A stretch of 64,000 nt of DNA, taken from NCBI RefSeq assembly GCF_019303495.1, contig NZ_JAEVFI010000005.1:27312-91311 (forward strand), written 5' to 3'. Position 1 is the stretch's first letter; each line of letters starts with the position of its first letter. Below, in pieces: positions 31,507 through 41,214 of the stretch. A program made the position numbers and the translations under genes. Source of the stretch: Streptomyces sp. JJ66 (GTDB lineage: Bacteria; Actinomycetota; Actinomycetes; Streptomycetales; Streptomycetaceae). The notes under the pieces were generated by a model. That model made no database searches. It was not told the DNA's origin and saw only the letters and a list, made by a program, of their open reading frames with translations.

Positions 31507-31742
31507 CCCCCTCCCTGGTGGCCCGTCCCAGATGTGGGCGCCATCACCCGGCCGTGGGGGAGTGCGGGGAGCCGGTCGGGTGCGCGATGCGGACGGCCGT
31601 GTCCGGACGTACCCGTCCCAGTGGTGCGGGCAGGGGCGGGGCTCCCCGCGCCCGGAGCCGGTCAGCTCCGGCACGCGGGGTAACGTCCGGGAAGCGAGCA
31701 CGTCGGGATCGGGGTCAGCGTGGCGGGCGGTAACCGCTGTCC

Positions 31743-31850
31743 ACCCCCGCGAAGCTGCTCCACCCCGCGAAGCCGCTTCACCCGGCGAAGCCGCTTCACC
31801 CGGCGAGGCTGCTTCCCGCGAAGCTGCTGCCACCCCCGCGAAGCTAGGAG
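31743..31850 (+). repeat. Tandem ~18-bp repeats upstream of the acyl-CoA ligase
   Basis: Five degenerate copies of a unit like CCGGCGAAGCCGCTTCAC lie end to end, finishing at the AGGAG of the ligase gene. The rest of the 349-base gap after hemC (31507-31742) holds no gene I can support. The repeats could be protein-binding sites or slippage-prone sequence. Confidence 0.7.
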
Positions 31851-31855
31851 TCCGC

Positions 31856-33400
31856 ATGAGCACCCTGTCCCTGGCCGCCGTGCTCGCGGAGCCCGCGCGG
31901 CGGCGCGGGCAGCACGTCGCGCTGGTGGAGGGAGAGCAGCGCATCACCTTCGCCGAGCTGTGGCGGCAGGCGCGTACGCAGGCCGCCGCGCTGGTCCGGC
32001 TCGGTGTGCGCCCGGGCGACAAGGTGGCGCTGATGGCGCCCAACACCGCCGCGTTCCCGCGCGCCTACTTCGCGATCCTCGCCGCCGGGGCCGTCGTCGT
32101 GCCGGTGCACCTGCTGCTCACCGCCGAGGAGGCCGGGCACGTGCTGCGCGACAGCGGCGCGGGCCTGCTGCTGTGCCACACCGAGTACGCCGAGGTGGGC
32201 GGGAAGGCCGCCGCGGAGGTGGGTACGCGCGTGTACACCGTCGGCCCGCCTGCCCGGGGCGCCGTGGGTGAGGGGCGGCTGGAGGACGTCGCCGGGACCG
32301 TCGAGCCGCTGCCGACGTACCTCACCCGCGCACCGCAGGACCCGGCCGTGCTCTTCTACACCAGCGGCACCACCGGCGCGCCCAAGGGCGCGGTGCTTAC
32401 CCACCTCAACCTGGTGATGAACGCGACCGTCAACGCCTTCGACGCCAACGATGTGCGCCCCCACGACATCGTCCTCGGCGCGCTGCCGCTGTTTCACACG
32501 TTCGGGCAGACCGTCGGCATGAACGCCGTCTGGCGCGGCGGAGCGACGCTGGTGCTGTTGCCCCGGTTCGACCCCGGGGCCGCGCTGGAACTGATGGTGC
32601 GCGAGGGCGTCAACACCTTCTACGGCGTGCCGACGATGTACGTGCGCCTCCTGGACGCCGCCCGCACCGCCACCGAGCTGCCCCGGCTGCGGCTGTGCAT
32701 CTCCGGCGGCGCCTCGCTGCCGGTCCCGGTGCTGGAGCGGTTCACCGAGGTGTTCGGCACGCGGGTCTACGAGGGGTACGGCCTGTCGGAAACGTCACCG
32801 ACCGCCGCCGTCAACCAGCCCGCGCTCGGCACCCGCGCCGGTACCGTCGGCCACCCGGTGTGGGGCGTGGACGTCGAGGTGGCCCGGGCGGAGGTGGCCG
32901 AGCGCGTCGAGCTGCTGCCCGCTGGCGAACTGGGCGAGATCGTCGTGCGCGGCCACAACGTCTTCGCCGGCTACCACGGCCGTCCCGAGGCCACCGCACA
33001 AGCACTGGTGGACGGCTGGTTCCGCACCGGCGACCTGGGCCGCAAGGACGCCGACGGGTTCCTGACCATCGTGGACCGGGCCAAGGACCTCATCATCCGC
33101 GGTGGCTTCAACGTCTACCCGCGCGAGGTCGAGGACGTGCTGCTGCGGCACCCCCGGATAGCCGAGGCAGCCGTCATCGGGGTCCCGGACGACGTGCACG
33201 GCGAGGAGGTCTGCGCCGTGCTGATCGCCGACCCCCACGCGCCCGGGCCGCCGCTCACCGCCGAGGACGTCATCACCTTCGCCCGGCCGCTGCTGGCCAG
33301 GCACATGTACCCGCGCCGGGTCGAGTTCGTCGACGCCTACCCGCTCGGCCCGAGCCACAAGGTGCTCAAGCGCGAGCTGCGGCAGCGGTTCGCGGACTGA
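31856..33400 (+). CDS. Long-chain fatty acid-CoA ligase-like AMP-binding enzyme
   Basis: The 514-residue ANL-superfamily enzyme activates a carboxylate as acyl-AMP and then acyl-CoA. Motifs are FYTSGTTGAPKGAVLTH (P-loop), the YEGYGLSETSP region, WFRTGDLGRKDADGFL and the C-terminal lysine in GPSHKVLKREL. ATG 31856 has AGGAG five bases upstream. Medium- or long-chain fatty acids are the most likely substrates, consistent with the beta-oxidation-type genes nearby. Confidence 0.9.
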   Translation: MSTLSLAAVLAEPARRRGQHVALVEGEQRITFAELWRQARTQAAALVRLGVRPGDKVALMAPNTAAFPRAYFAILAAGAVVVPVHLLLTAEEAGHVLRDSGAGLLLCHTEYAEVGGKAAAEVGTRVYTVGPPARGAVGEGRLEDVAGTVEPLPTYLTRAPQDPAVLFYTSGTTGAPKGAVLTHLNLVMNATVNAFDANDVRPHDIVLGALPLFHTFGQTVGMNAVWRGGATLVLLPRFDPGAALELMVREGVNTFYGVPTMYVRLLDAARTATELPRLRLCISGGASLPVPVLERFTEVFGTRVYEGYGLSETSPTAAVNQPALGTRAGTVGHPVWGVDVEVARAEVAERVELLPAGELGEIVVRGHNVFAGYHGRPEATAQALVDGWFRTGDLGRKDADGFLTIVDRAKDLIIRGGFNVYPREVEDVLLRHPRIAEAAVIGVPDDVHGEEVCAVLIADPHAPGPPLTAEDVITFARPLLARHMYPRRVEFVDAYPLGPSHKVLKRELRQRFAD

Positions 33401-33449
33401 GGGAGCGGCGTGACGGTGGGAGCACGCGAGGGTGCGGCCGAGGGCGCCG

Positions 33450-34022
33450 TCAGCGGTTCTCGCCGGGCACCCACAGCACGTCGCCCTGCTCCTTGTTCGC
33501 CGTCCGGGCGAGGATGAACAGCAGGTCGGACAGGCGGTTGAGGTAGGTCGCGGTGAGCGGGTTCATGATCTCGCCGTGCTCGGTGAGCGCGGCCCACGTG
33601 GACCGCTCGGCGCGGCGCACCACCGTGCACGCCTGGTGCAGCAGCGCGGCGCCCGCCGTCCCGCCCGGCAGGATGAAGCTGCGCAGCTTCTCCAGCTCGG
33701 CGAGGAACCGGTCACAGTCCGCCTCCAGCCGGTCCACGTAGGTCTGCTCGACGCGCAGCGGCGGGTACTTCGGGTGCTCGGTGACGGGCGTGGACAGGTC
33801 CGCGCCGACGTCGAAGAGGTCGTTCTGCACCCGGGTGAGCACGCTCACCACGTCCTCGGGCAGACCGCCCAGGGCGATGGCGACACCGAGGGCCGCGTTC
33901 GCCTCGTTCGCGTCCGCATACGCCGCGATGCGGGTGTCCGTCTTCGCGGTGCGGCTCATGTCGCCCAGCGCTGTCGTGCCGTCGTCGCCGGTGCGGGTGT
34001 AGATGCGCGTCAGGTTGACCAT
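33450..34022 (-). CDS. Cob(I)alamin adenosyltransferase (PduO/MMAB type)
   Basis: The 190-residue enzyme makes adenosylcobalamin from cob(I)alamin and ATP. The N-terminal ATP motif TRTGDDGTTALG, the conserved FILPGG and the VVRRAERS segment are all present. It supplies the cofactor needed by the acyl-CoA mutase IcmA encoded at 57708. It is convergent with the acyl-CoA ligase and divergent from Hbd. Confidence 0.93.
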   Translation of the reverse strand: MVNLTRIYTRTGDDGTTALGDMSRTAKTDTRIAAYADANEANAALGVAIALGGLPEDVVSVLTRVQNDLFDVGADLSTPVTEHPKYPPLRVEQTYVDRLEADCDRFLAELEKLRSFILPGGTAGAALLHQACTVVRRAERSTWAALTEHGEIMNPLTATYLNRLSDLLFILARTANKEQGDVLWVPGENR

Positions 34023-34106
34023 GAGGCGAGCGTAGCCCGCCGCCTCCATTCCCTCGTGTGCCGTTCGCGTCCGCCCGCGCTCCCGGCCCGGGGTCCGTCC
34101 CCGCCT

Positions 34107-34174
34107 CGGGCACGCACGGCTTCGCGTCACGGGCACGCTTGGCTTCGCGTCTCGGGCACGCACGGCTCACGTCC
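34107..34174 (+). repeat. Three 23-bp direct repeats between adenosyltransferase and Hbd genes
   Basis: CGGGCACGCACGGCTTCGCG-like units start at 34107, 34130 and 34153 with a 23-base period and a few mismatches. They lie in the 305-base divergent gap (34023-34327), which has no other recognisable element. No cobalamin riboswitch motif was seen there. Confidence 0.65.
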
Positions 34175-34327
34175 CCAGTGGACGCGGGTCAACTCCGGCA
34201 CCACGCCCGGATGTCGCCGGGATGACGAGCCGATGTGATGTCCATCTGATGAGAGGTGACGCGCATCTCTTCCCCGCCCACAGCGCTCTCACGGACGCTA
34301 TGGTCCCGCTGAGAGCATGCACGCGCG

Positions 34328-35206
34328 ATGGCTATCGAGGGGATCAGCACGTTGAATGGCGCCAGGAAGCTCGCCGTGATCGGAGCCGGACTCATGGGGT
34401 CCGGCATCGCGCAGGTATCCGCCCAGGCCGGGTGGAACGTGGTACTCCGCGACGTCACCGACGAGGCGTTGGCCCGGGGCCGGGGCGGGATCGAGAAGTC
34501 GTACGCGAAGTTCGTGGAGAAGGGCAAGCTGTCCGCCGAGGACGCCGAGGCCGCGCTCGCCCGCCTCACCACCACGACCGACCTGGACGCCACCGCCGAC
34601 GCGGACCTCGTCGTCGAGGCCGTGTTCGAGAAGCTGGAGATCAAGCAAGAGATCTTCCGTACCCTCGACCAGGTGGTGAAGGACGAGGCGGTGCTGGCGT
34701 CCAACACCTCGGCCATCCCGATCACCAAGATCGCCGCGGCCACCTCGCGCCCGGAGCGCGTCGTGGGCACGCACTTCTTCTCGCCGGTGCCGATGATGCA
34801 GCTGTGCGAGCTGGTGCGCGGCCTGAAGACCAGCGACGAAACCCTGGCCACCGCCCGCGCGTTCGCCGAGAGTGTCGGCAAGACCTGCATCGTCGTCAAT
34901 CGCGACGTCGCCGGTTTCGTCACCACCCGGCTCATCACCGCGCTGGTGGTGGAGGCGGCCAAGCTGCAGGAGTCCGGCGTCGCCACCGCCGAGGACATCG
35001 ACACCGCCTGCAAGCTCGGTTTCGGCCACGCCATGGGGCCGCTGGCCACCGCCGACCTCACCGGCATCGACATCCTGCTCAACGCGGCGAGCAACATCTA
35101 CACCGAGTCGCAGGACGAGAAGTTCGCCGCCCCCGAGCGGATGCGGCGCATGGTGGACGCCGGTGACCTGGGCCGCAAGAGCGGCGAGGGCTACTACCGG
35201 TACTGA
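34328..35206 (+). CDS. hbd: 3-hydroxybutyryl-CoA dehydrogenase
   Basis: The 292-residue NAD(P)-dependent enzyme interconverts acetoacetyl-CoA and 3-hydroxybutyryl-CoA. The Rossmann motif VIGAGLMGSGIAQ, SNTSAIPIT, the catalytic-His segment GTHFFSPVPMMQ and the C-terminal GFGHAMGPLATADLTG are intact. With the thiolase at 48991 it can supply C4 acyl-CoA for the ethylmalonyl-CoA or butyrate routes in which IcmA acts. Confidence 0.93.
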   Translation: MAIEGISTLNGARKLAVIGAGLMGSGIAQVSAQAGWNVVLRDVTDEALARGRGGIEKSYAKFVEKGKLSAEDAEAALARLTTTTDLDATADADLVVEAVFEKLEIKQEIFRTLDQVVKDEAVLASNTSAIPITKIAAATSRPERVVGTHFFSPVPMMQLCELVRGLKTSDETLATARAFAESVGKTCIVVNRDVAGFVTTRLITALVVEAAKLQESGVATAEDIDTACKLGFGHAMGPLATADLTGIDILLNAASNIYTESQDEKFAAPERMRRMVDAGDLGRKSGEGYYRY

Positions 35207-35470
35207 CGGGGCAGACGCTCCAGCACGAGCACGGCGGGAGCCCGGGCACGGCGTGAGCCATGCCCGGGGCGGCCCGATTCCACCCCTGCCCTCACCCGGT
35301 CGGGTGGTCTCCGTATCGATTCGGGTACGCTCAGCAACTTCACTGCCTGACTCAGGGTCAGGTGTGGTGAGACATTCGGATACGCGGGTGCGCGCGGCGT
35401 GAGCGGCGTCACCGCAGCAGGGACGAGTCGTCGGACACGCACGTCACACGCAGGGCACCGGGAGCGCGTT

Positions 35471-35782
35471 ATGCAGATCAAGGGCGACCACGCAGAGCTG
35501 ACCGTCGGGGGCCGCCTCGACGTGCGCAACGCGGCGGACGCCCGCACGGTCCTGCACCGTGCTCTGGACGGCGGCAACGGTGACCTCGTGCTCAGCCTCG
35601 CCCAGCTGGACTCCTGGGACGCGACGGGCCTGGGCGTCATCATGGGCGCGCACCGCCGCGCCGGGCGCTGCGGCCGGCGCCTGGTACTGCGGGACGTGCC
35701 GGAGCAGATGCAGCGCCTGCTGGTGGCCACCCGGCTGCACCGCATCCTGGCGATCGAGGGCGAAACGCTCACAAAGCCATGA
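35471..35782 (+). CDS. STAS-domain protein with Ala at the phosphorylation position
   Basis: The 103-residue single STAS domain resembles anti-sigma factor antagonists such as SpoIIAA and BldG. The loop that carries the phosphorylated serine (usually DSSGLG or DSTGLG) reads DATGLG here, with Ala at residue 51. It therefore cannot be switched by phosphorylation at that site, although Thr52 follows. GGGAGC precedes ATG 35471. The partner is unknown. Confidence 0.87.
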   Translation: MQIKGDHAELTVGGRLDVRNAADARTVLHRALDGGNGDLVLSLAQLDSWDATGLGVIMGAHRRAGRCGRRLVLRDVPEQMQRLLVATRLHRILAIEGETLTKP

Positions 35783-35901
35783 CGATTCCGCCCCCGCACC
35801 GGGGTCGGGCTGCGTCGCGGCCCCATCGGCGTCTAAGGTTCCCTTCACTGCCGGGAAGGGCCCAGGGAGTACGAACGCACCGCCGATGGGGGGCTTGACC
35901 C

Positions 35902-38463
35902 ATGCACCCGCCGACGCACCGCGGTCCTGAGGACGGCGGCGGCCGCGAGAGCCACGACAGCGGCGCTCTGGCCCGCACGGTCCAGTTGGTCGCGGGCGAC
36001 TACCTGCTGACCGTCAACCCGGTCGATGGCAGCGAGGTCGAGTCCTGCCCGCCCGACCGCCGTCCCGGCCCGGCCCGGCGGCGCACCGCCGAGGCCCGCG
36101 CGGAACGCGGGCGCGCGGCCGTGCCCCCGCCACCCATCGGTGACGCCGCGCTCGACCTGCCACTCCTGGAGCGCGACGAGGAGCGTGAACGGCTCGCCCG
36201 CCTCCTGGCCCGGGGCCGTTCCGTGCGGCTGACGGGGCCCTCCGGCGCGGGCCGCACCGCGCTGCTGGCCGCCGTCGCCGCCGACTGCGCCGACCTCGCG
36301 CCCGACGGCGTCATCCAGCTCAGCGGCTACCAGCGCAGCGTCGATGACCTGCTGTGGGAGCTGTACACCGCCGTCTACGACGCCTCCCGCTACCGCCCCG
36401 AGCAGGCCGAGTTGCTGGACGCGCTCGCGGACATCGGAGCCGTCCTCCTCCTCGACGACGTGGAGTTCGGCGGCGCCGCGCTGGACGAGCTGCTTGCGGC
36501 CACGCCCGAGTGCGCCGTCCTCGCCGCCGTCACCCCGCAGGTGCCCGCCCCCTCCCCGCACGCCGACCTGGAAGAGGTGTTCCTGCGCGGCATCAGCCGC
36601 CCCGCGTGCGTGGAGCTGCTGGAACGGGCCACCGGGCGCACGCTGGCCGAGTCGGAGGCCGACTGGGCCGGTGACCTGTGGTTCGAGTCCGAAGGGCTCC
36701 CGCTGCGCTTCGTCCAGGCCGGGGCGCTGCTGCGGCACCGTGACGCGGCAGGGGCCGCCACGAGCACCGACGAGGACGCCGCCGACGCCGACACCGGTGC
36801 CGGAGAAGACGCCGACGACGCTTCCGTCCCCGCGCTGTCCGTCGCCTGCCTCACCGCCGGGCGGCTGGCCGAGACGCTGTCCCCGCAGGGCCGCGAGACG
36901 CTGCGGTTCGCCGTCGCGCTCGGCGGCGAGGTGCCGCAGGCCGCGCACCTGCCCGCCCTGCTGGACGACCAGCGGGCCGACACCGCGCTCGCCGAGCTGA
37001 CCGCCGCCGGGCTCGCCACGTCCGCCGGACCCCACTACCGCCTCGCCGAGGGCGTCACCGCCCAGCTCGCCGACGCCGGGTACGCGGAGGGCACCGACGC
37101 CGTCGTCCGCACCGCGGCTCAGCACTACGCCTGGTGGGGCGCCCACCCCTCCGTGACGCCCAAGCGGGTGGCCGCCGAGTCGCACGCGGTGCTCGCCGCC
37201 CTTGCCGCAGCGCGGGCCGCCGGTGCCGCCAGCACGGCCGTGCGGCTCGCCCACACGGCGGCGCCGGTGTTCGCCGCCGCCGGGCGCTGGTCCGCGTGGG
37301 AGCGGGCGCTGACCGAGGGGCAGCAGGCGGCCGCCGCAGCGGGTGAGATCGCCGAGGAGGCGTACTTCCACCATGAGCGGGGCGTGCACGCGCTGTGCAC
37401 CGGCGCGCTGGAGCGGGCGCGCACGGAGCTGGAGCGCGCCATGGAGCTGCGCGGCCGCCTCGCCGACCGCCGGGGCCAGTTCGCGGGCCGCCGCGCGCTG
37501 GCGCTGGTCGCCGACGCCTCCGGTGAGCCGCTCGCGCCGGGCCTGGACGACGAGGAACGCGCCGCCGCCGAGGCGCCCACCTCCCTCCAGCCCGCGATCG
37601 CCGTGGGCGCTCCGGCCCCGGCCCACGACACCGCGACGCTCCCGGGCCCCGTGTCCGGCACCCCGGGCCGCCGCCTGCCGCTCACCGGCCCGCGCCGCAA
37701 CGTGATGGCCGCCGCCGCGGGCGCCCTGCTGGCCGCGCTCCTCGGCACGGTCCTCACGCTCACCAGCGTCTTCTCGGACGGCGAGAACGGTAACCGTGTG
37801 CAGCCGGATCGTTCCTCCAGCCAGCAGGACGCGGACGACGACGGTTTCGAGGACGTCACGCCGCCGTCCTCCGAGAACGCCGACGACTCCGGTAAGCCGG
37901 GCCCCTCCGGCTCCCCCGAGTCCCCCGACGAGGTGAGCCCCGCCCGCCCCGGAGACACCTCGTCCCCCGAGGAGCCCTCGGACGACGGCACCACACCCGA
38001 CGACGGTGCACCTGACGAGACCTCCCCCACGGAAGACGACCAGGACGACACCACCACCGGCGGCTCCGGCGGCAGCGGCGGTTCGGGCGGCGCCAGCGGC
38101 GGCACCCAGAGCGGTGGGACCGGCGACGACGACAACTCCAGCGGCCCCGAGGGCCGTTTCACCGACGGCGGCTCCGACACCACGGGCGCCAGCGGGGGCA
38201 CCGACGACGGCTCCCCGAGCGGCAGCTCGAACGAGGGGAGCACGGAAGGCGGCGCGGTCGGCGGTACCGACGAGGGCGGCACGGATAACGGCGGCACCGA
38301 GGGCGGCACCGACGAGGGCGGTACCGAGGGCGGCGGCACGGACGGCGACGCCGACACCGGCGGTACCGGTTCGCCCACCGCGACCGGCCCCGCCCCGGCC
38401 ACCTCGCAGAACAGCAGCGCGCCCGCCTCATCGGGCGCGGCCAGCACGCCCCTGACGATCTGA
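35902..38463 (+). CDS. Large ATP-binding protein with membrane helix and acidic Gly/Ser/Thr tail
   Basis: The 853-residue protein has an N-terminal P-loop (RLTGPSGAGRTALLAAV, about residues 108-124) and a Walker-B-like LLLDDVEF, in an AAA/STAND-like layout. An alpha-helical repeat-like region (about 400-540) follows, then one membrane helix (about 602-622, VMAAAAGALLAALLGTVLTL). The last ~230 residues are Asp/Glu/Ser/Thr/Gly repeats such as GGTDEGGTEGG. This suggests a cytoplasmic ATPase tethered to the membrane with an extracytoplasmic disordered tail. The function is not known; it directly follows the STAS gene. Confidence 0.8.
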   Translation: MHPPTHRGPEDGGGRESHDSGALARTVQLVAGDYLLTVNPVDGSEVESCPPDRRPGPARRRTAEARAERGRAAVPPPPIGDAALDLPLLERDEERERLARLLARGRSVRLTGPSGAGRTALLAAVAADCADLAPDGVIQLSGYQRSVDDLLWELYTAVYDASRYRPEQAELLDALADIGAVLLLDDVEFGGAALDELLAATPECAVLAAVTPQVPAPSPHADLEEVFLRGISRPACVELLERATGRTLAESEADWAGDLWFESEGLPLRFVQAGALLRHRDAAGAATSTDEDAADADTGAGEDADDASVPALSVACLTAGRLAETLSPQGRETLRFAVALGGEVPQAAHLPALLDDQRADTALAELTAAGLATSAGPHYRLAEGVTAQLADAGYAEGTDAVVRTAAQHYAWWGAHPSVTPKRVAAESHAVLAALAAARAAGAASTAVRLAHTAAPVFAAAGRWSAWERALTEGQQAAAAAGEIAEEAYFHHERGVHALCTGALERARTELERAMELRGRLADRRGQFAGRRALALVADASGEPLAPGLDDEERAAAEAPTSLQPAIAVGAPAPAHDTATLPGPVSGTPGRRLPLTGPRRNVMAAAAGALLAALLGTVLTLTSVFSDGENGNRVQPDRSSSQQDADDDGFEDVTPPSSENADDSGKPGPSGSPESPDEVSPARPGDTSSPEEPSDDGTTPDDGAPDETSPTEDDQDDTTTGGSGGSGGSGGASGGTQSGGTGDDDNSSGPEGRFTDGGSDTTGASGGTDDGSPSGSSNEGSTEGGAVGGTDEGGTDNGGTEGGTDEGGTEGGGTDGDADTGGTGSPTATGPAPATSQNSSAPASSGAASTPLTI

Positions 38464-38636
38464 GGACCGCGCGGCCCCGGTTGGTGCCCACACCGCCCAC
38501 GTGGCCCGGCACGCCGGGCGGCCCGGGCGGGCGTTGCCCTCGCCCCGGAGCATGCGCCCGCCGCCCCCGCACCACGTGGGCGCACCTACGTGCCCGCCGC
38601 CGGGGTCAGCTGGCCCCACCGCAGGCGCGGCGCCCG

Positions 38637-39299
38637 TCAGAACAGCCGCAGCTTGTCGTCGTCGATGCCGCGCAGCGCGTTGTAGTCGAGGGTGACGCAG
38701 TCGATACCCCGGTCGGCGGCCAGGACGCGGGCCTGCGGCTTGATCTCCTGAGCCGCGAACACGCCCTTCACCGGCGCCAGATGCGGATCGCGGTTCAGCA
38801 GCTCCAGGTAGCGCGTCAGCTGTTCGACGCCGTCGATCTCACCACGGCGCTTGATCTCGACGGCCACCGTGATGCCCTCGCCGTCGCGGCCCAGGATGTC
38901 CACGGGGCCGATCGCCGTCGGGTACTCGCGGCGGATCAGTGACCAGCCGGTGCCGAGTGTTTCCATGCGGTCGGCGAGCAGTTCCTGTAGGTGCGCCTCG
39001 ACGCCGTCCTTGATCAACCCCGGGTCCGTGCCCAGTTCGTGGGACGAGTCGTGCAGTATTTCTGCCATCGTGATGATCAGTTTCTCGCCCGCCTTGTTGA
39101 TGACCGTCCACACCCCGCCATCGGCCTCCTTGAGGGTGCACGGAGGGGACATCCAGTTGAGGGGCTTGTAGGCCCGGTCGTCGGCGTGGACGGACACCGA
39201 TCCATCGGCTTTCACCAGGATCAGCCGGGGTGCCATGGGCAGGTGGGCGGTGAGCCGGCCCGCGTAGTCCACGGAGCAGCGGGCGATGACGAGACGCAT
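38637..39299 (-). CDS. nucS: Mismatch-specific endonuclease NucS
   Basis: The 220-residue enzyme performs mismatch repair in actinobacteria, which lack MutS/MutL. It shows the N-terminal DNA-binding domain ([20 protein letters not shown]) and the RecB-like nuclease motif GPVDILGRD...[10 protein letters not shown] with its Asp, Glu and Lys. The C-terminal tail DDKLRLF fits a sliding-clamp binding peptide. It is divergent from the conserved gene at 39521. Confidence 0.95.
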   Translation of the reverse strand: MRLVIARCSVDYAGRLTAHLPMAPRLILVKADGSVSVHADDRAYKPLNWMSPPCTLKEADGGVWTVINKAGEKLIITMAEILHDSSHELGTDPGLIKDGVEAHLQELLADRMETLGTGWSLIRREYPTAIGPVDILGRDGEGITVAVEIKRRGEIDGVEQLTRYLELLNRDPHLAPVKGVFAAQEIKPQARVLAADRGIDCVTLDYNALRGIDDDKLRLF

Positions 39300-39520
39300 G
39301 GGCGGCACGCTACTCGACCGCCGCCTCCGGGAGCGATTCGCCCCTGCTTCTCCCCGTTCCGGCATGGCCGGTTGTGTGCGCAGCCCTATGGCCGCGTCGT
39401 CCTCCTGCCCTTACGGTAGGTGAGGGGGCCATCGCCGAACGACATCCGGAAATACGGGCGGGGCCTCTTGTTTCGTCCGTGAGGCCCCGCACCCCCGTGG
39501 GGCCGCGAGAGGAGAACCCC

Positions 39521-39913
39521 ATGTCGCTCGACGTCTCACCGGCCCTTCTGGCACAGGCCGAGCGAGGCGAGGTCGATGAAGCGGCCTTCGTCGACTGCGT
39601 CAAGAACTCCCTCCCGTACGCCTGGGAGATGGTCAGCAGCCTCGTCGCCCGACTCCAGGTTGACGGCGGGGACTTCGCCGACAACCAGACCCCGCCACCG
39701 GACGAGCAGGCGCGCGGCCAGCTCCTGCGGGCGCTGGCCAGTGACGCGATCCGGGGCGCGCTGGAGCGGCACTTCGGGGTCCGGCTCGCCTTCCAGAACT
39801 GTCACCGCGTGGCGGTGTTCCCGCTGGACGCCTCGGCGGACCAGCGGCTGGAGCGCTTCACCTCGATACGCGGCCAGCTCCTCAACCAGTCCCCGCTGCT
39901 GCGGGACTGCTGA
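39521..39913 (+). CDS. Conserved actinobacterial protein next to nucS (SCO5389-like)
   Basis: The 130-residue soluble protein begins MSLDVSPALLAQAERGEVDEA after GAGAGGAG. It contains no signal peptide or membrane helix. I recall the same neighbour beside nucS in S. coelicolor, where it has no assigned function. The compact helical N-terminal half includes SLPYAWEMVSSLVARLQ. Confidence 0.8.
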   Translation: MSLDVSPALLAQAERGEVDEAAFVDCVKNSLPYAWEMVSSLVARLQVDGGDFADNQTPPPDEQARGQLLRALASDAIRGALERHFGVRLAFQNCHRVAVFPLDASADQRLERFTSIRGQLLNQSPLLRDC

Positions 39914-39954
39914 GGACGCCCGCGCAGCCGTCATCGCTGCCGTTATCGCTGCCG

Positions 39955-41010
39955 TCAGTGCTGCCGCTCCCGGGTTCGCGCCCCCAGGAGCGGCAGCACC
40001 TCGGCGCCCAGCCGGTGCACGTTGGCCTCGGTGGCCGCCAGGTCGCCGGAGCCCTCGGTCAGCAGCGCGAAGCGCCGGACGCCGGTGCGTTCGGCCGTTT
40101 CCGTCAGCCGGCGCGCGCACAGCTGGGGCGGCCCGACCGGATGCAGCGAGCACAGCAACTCGGTGTAGGCGGCCGGGTCGCGCATGGTGCGCTGCCGCCC
40201 GTCCACGGTGACGTGCGCGCCCAGCCCCTGCCGCAGCCAGCCCGGCATGGCCTTCGCCAGTGTCTCGGCGGCCTCCTCGCGGGTGTCGGCGACCTGCGCC
40301 ACCCCGGCGCAGACGTGCCCGTCGGCGAGCGTGTCCGCGTCGTGCCCGGCGGCCAGCGCCTCGCGCCGCCACAGCGCCGTCAGCCGCGCCTTCTCCTCGT
40401 CCCCGCAGTGCATGCCCAGCAGCATCGGCAGCCCGCGCCGGGCCGCGAGCCGCGCCGAGCCCTCCGAGATGCAGGCGACCACCACGGGCGGCCCCGCCAG
40501 CCCGCCCAGCCCCTCCGCCGGACGCGGCACCACGGCCACCTCGCGGAACCGGTAGCGCGGCCCGTCCGCCCCGACGCGTGGTTCGCGCAGCCAGCGCAGC
40601 AGCAGGTCCAGCGACTCGGGGAAGCCCTTCTCGTACGCCTCCACGCCCGCGCCGAACACCTCCAGGTCCACCCACGGCCCGCCCCGGCCGACGCCGAGCG
40701 TGAACCGGCCGCCGGTGGTCAGGTGCAGCAGCGCCGCCTGCTCCCCGAGCGCCACGGGGTGCGTGGTCGGCAGCACGCTGACAGCCGTCCCCACCCCGAT
40801 CCGCCGGGTGCGCCCCAGCAGCAGCGCCGCCAGCGTCACCGCCGACGGGCAGGTGCCGTACGGCACGAAGTGATGCTCGGCCAGCCACACAGCATCCAGC
40901 CCGGCCGCTTCCGCCGCCTCCGCTGACCGCACCGCGCGGTGCAGTGCCTCCCCCTGCCCCTGGCCAGGGAACTGGGCAGCCAGCACGAAACTCCCCACAC
41001 GCATCGCCAT
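39955..41010 (-). CDS. LLM-class flavin-dependent oxidoreductase
   Basis: The 351-residue TIM-barrel protein of the bacterial luciferase-like family uses FMN or F420. Typical motifs are AGLDAVWLAEHHF, IGVGTAVSVLPTTHPV and GRFTLGVGRGGPWVDLEVFG. The substrate is unknown. It is convergent with the gene at 39521, separated by 41 bases containing three short ATCGCTGCCGT-like repeats. Confidence 0.88.
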   Translation of the reverse strand: MAMRVGSFVLAAQFPGQGQGEALHRAVRSAEAAEAAGLDAVWLAEHHFVPYGTCPSAVTLAALLLGRTRRIGVGTAVSVLPTTHPVALGEQAALLHLTTGGRFTLGVGRGGPWVDLEVFGAGVEAYEKGFPESLDLLLRWLREPRVGADGPRYRFREVAVVPRPAEGLGGLAGPPVVVACISEGSARLAARRGLPMLLGMHCGDEEKARLTALWRREALAAGHDADTLADGHVCAGVAQVADTREEAAETLAKAMPGWLRQGLGAHVTVDGRQRTMRDPAAYTELLCSLHPVGPPQLCARRLTETAERTGVRRFALLTEGSGDLAATEANVHRLGAEVLPLLGARTRERQH

Positions 41011-41214
41011 CTGTCTCCTCGCTCGGCCGACGCGGGTCCACCCCCGACGCTCCTAACGCATGACATGTGCCAAGGGCACGGTTACGCCAGCGTTTGGTGC
41101 GATGATCAGCCCATCGGGTGACGCTCGGCGGCTTTCCCCGACGTGCGTACGCTGGGATGTGTCCGTTTCCCGCCCGGGTGACGTCCTCCTCCGGGCCGTA
41201 GGAGTGAGGTGTGC

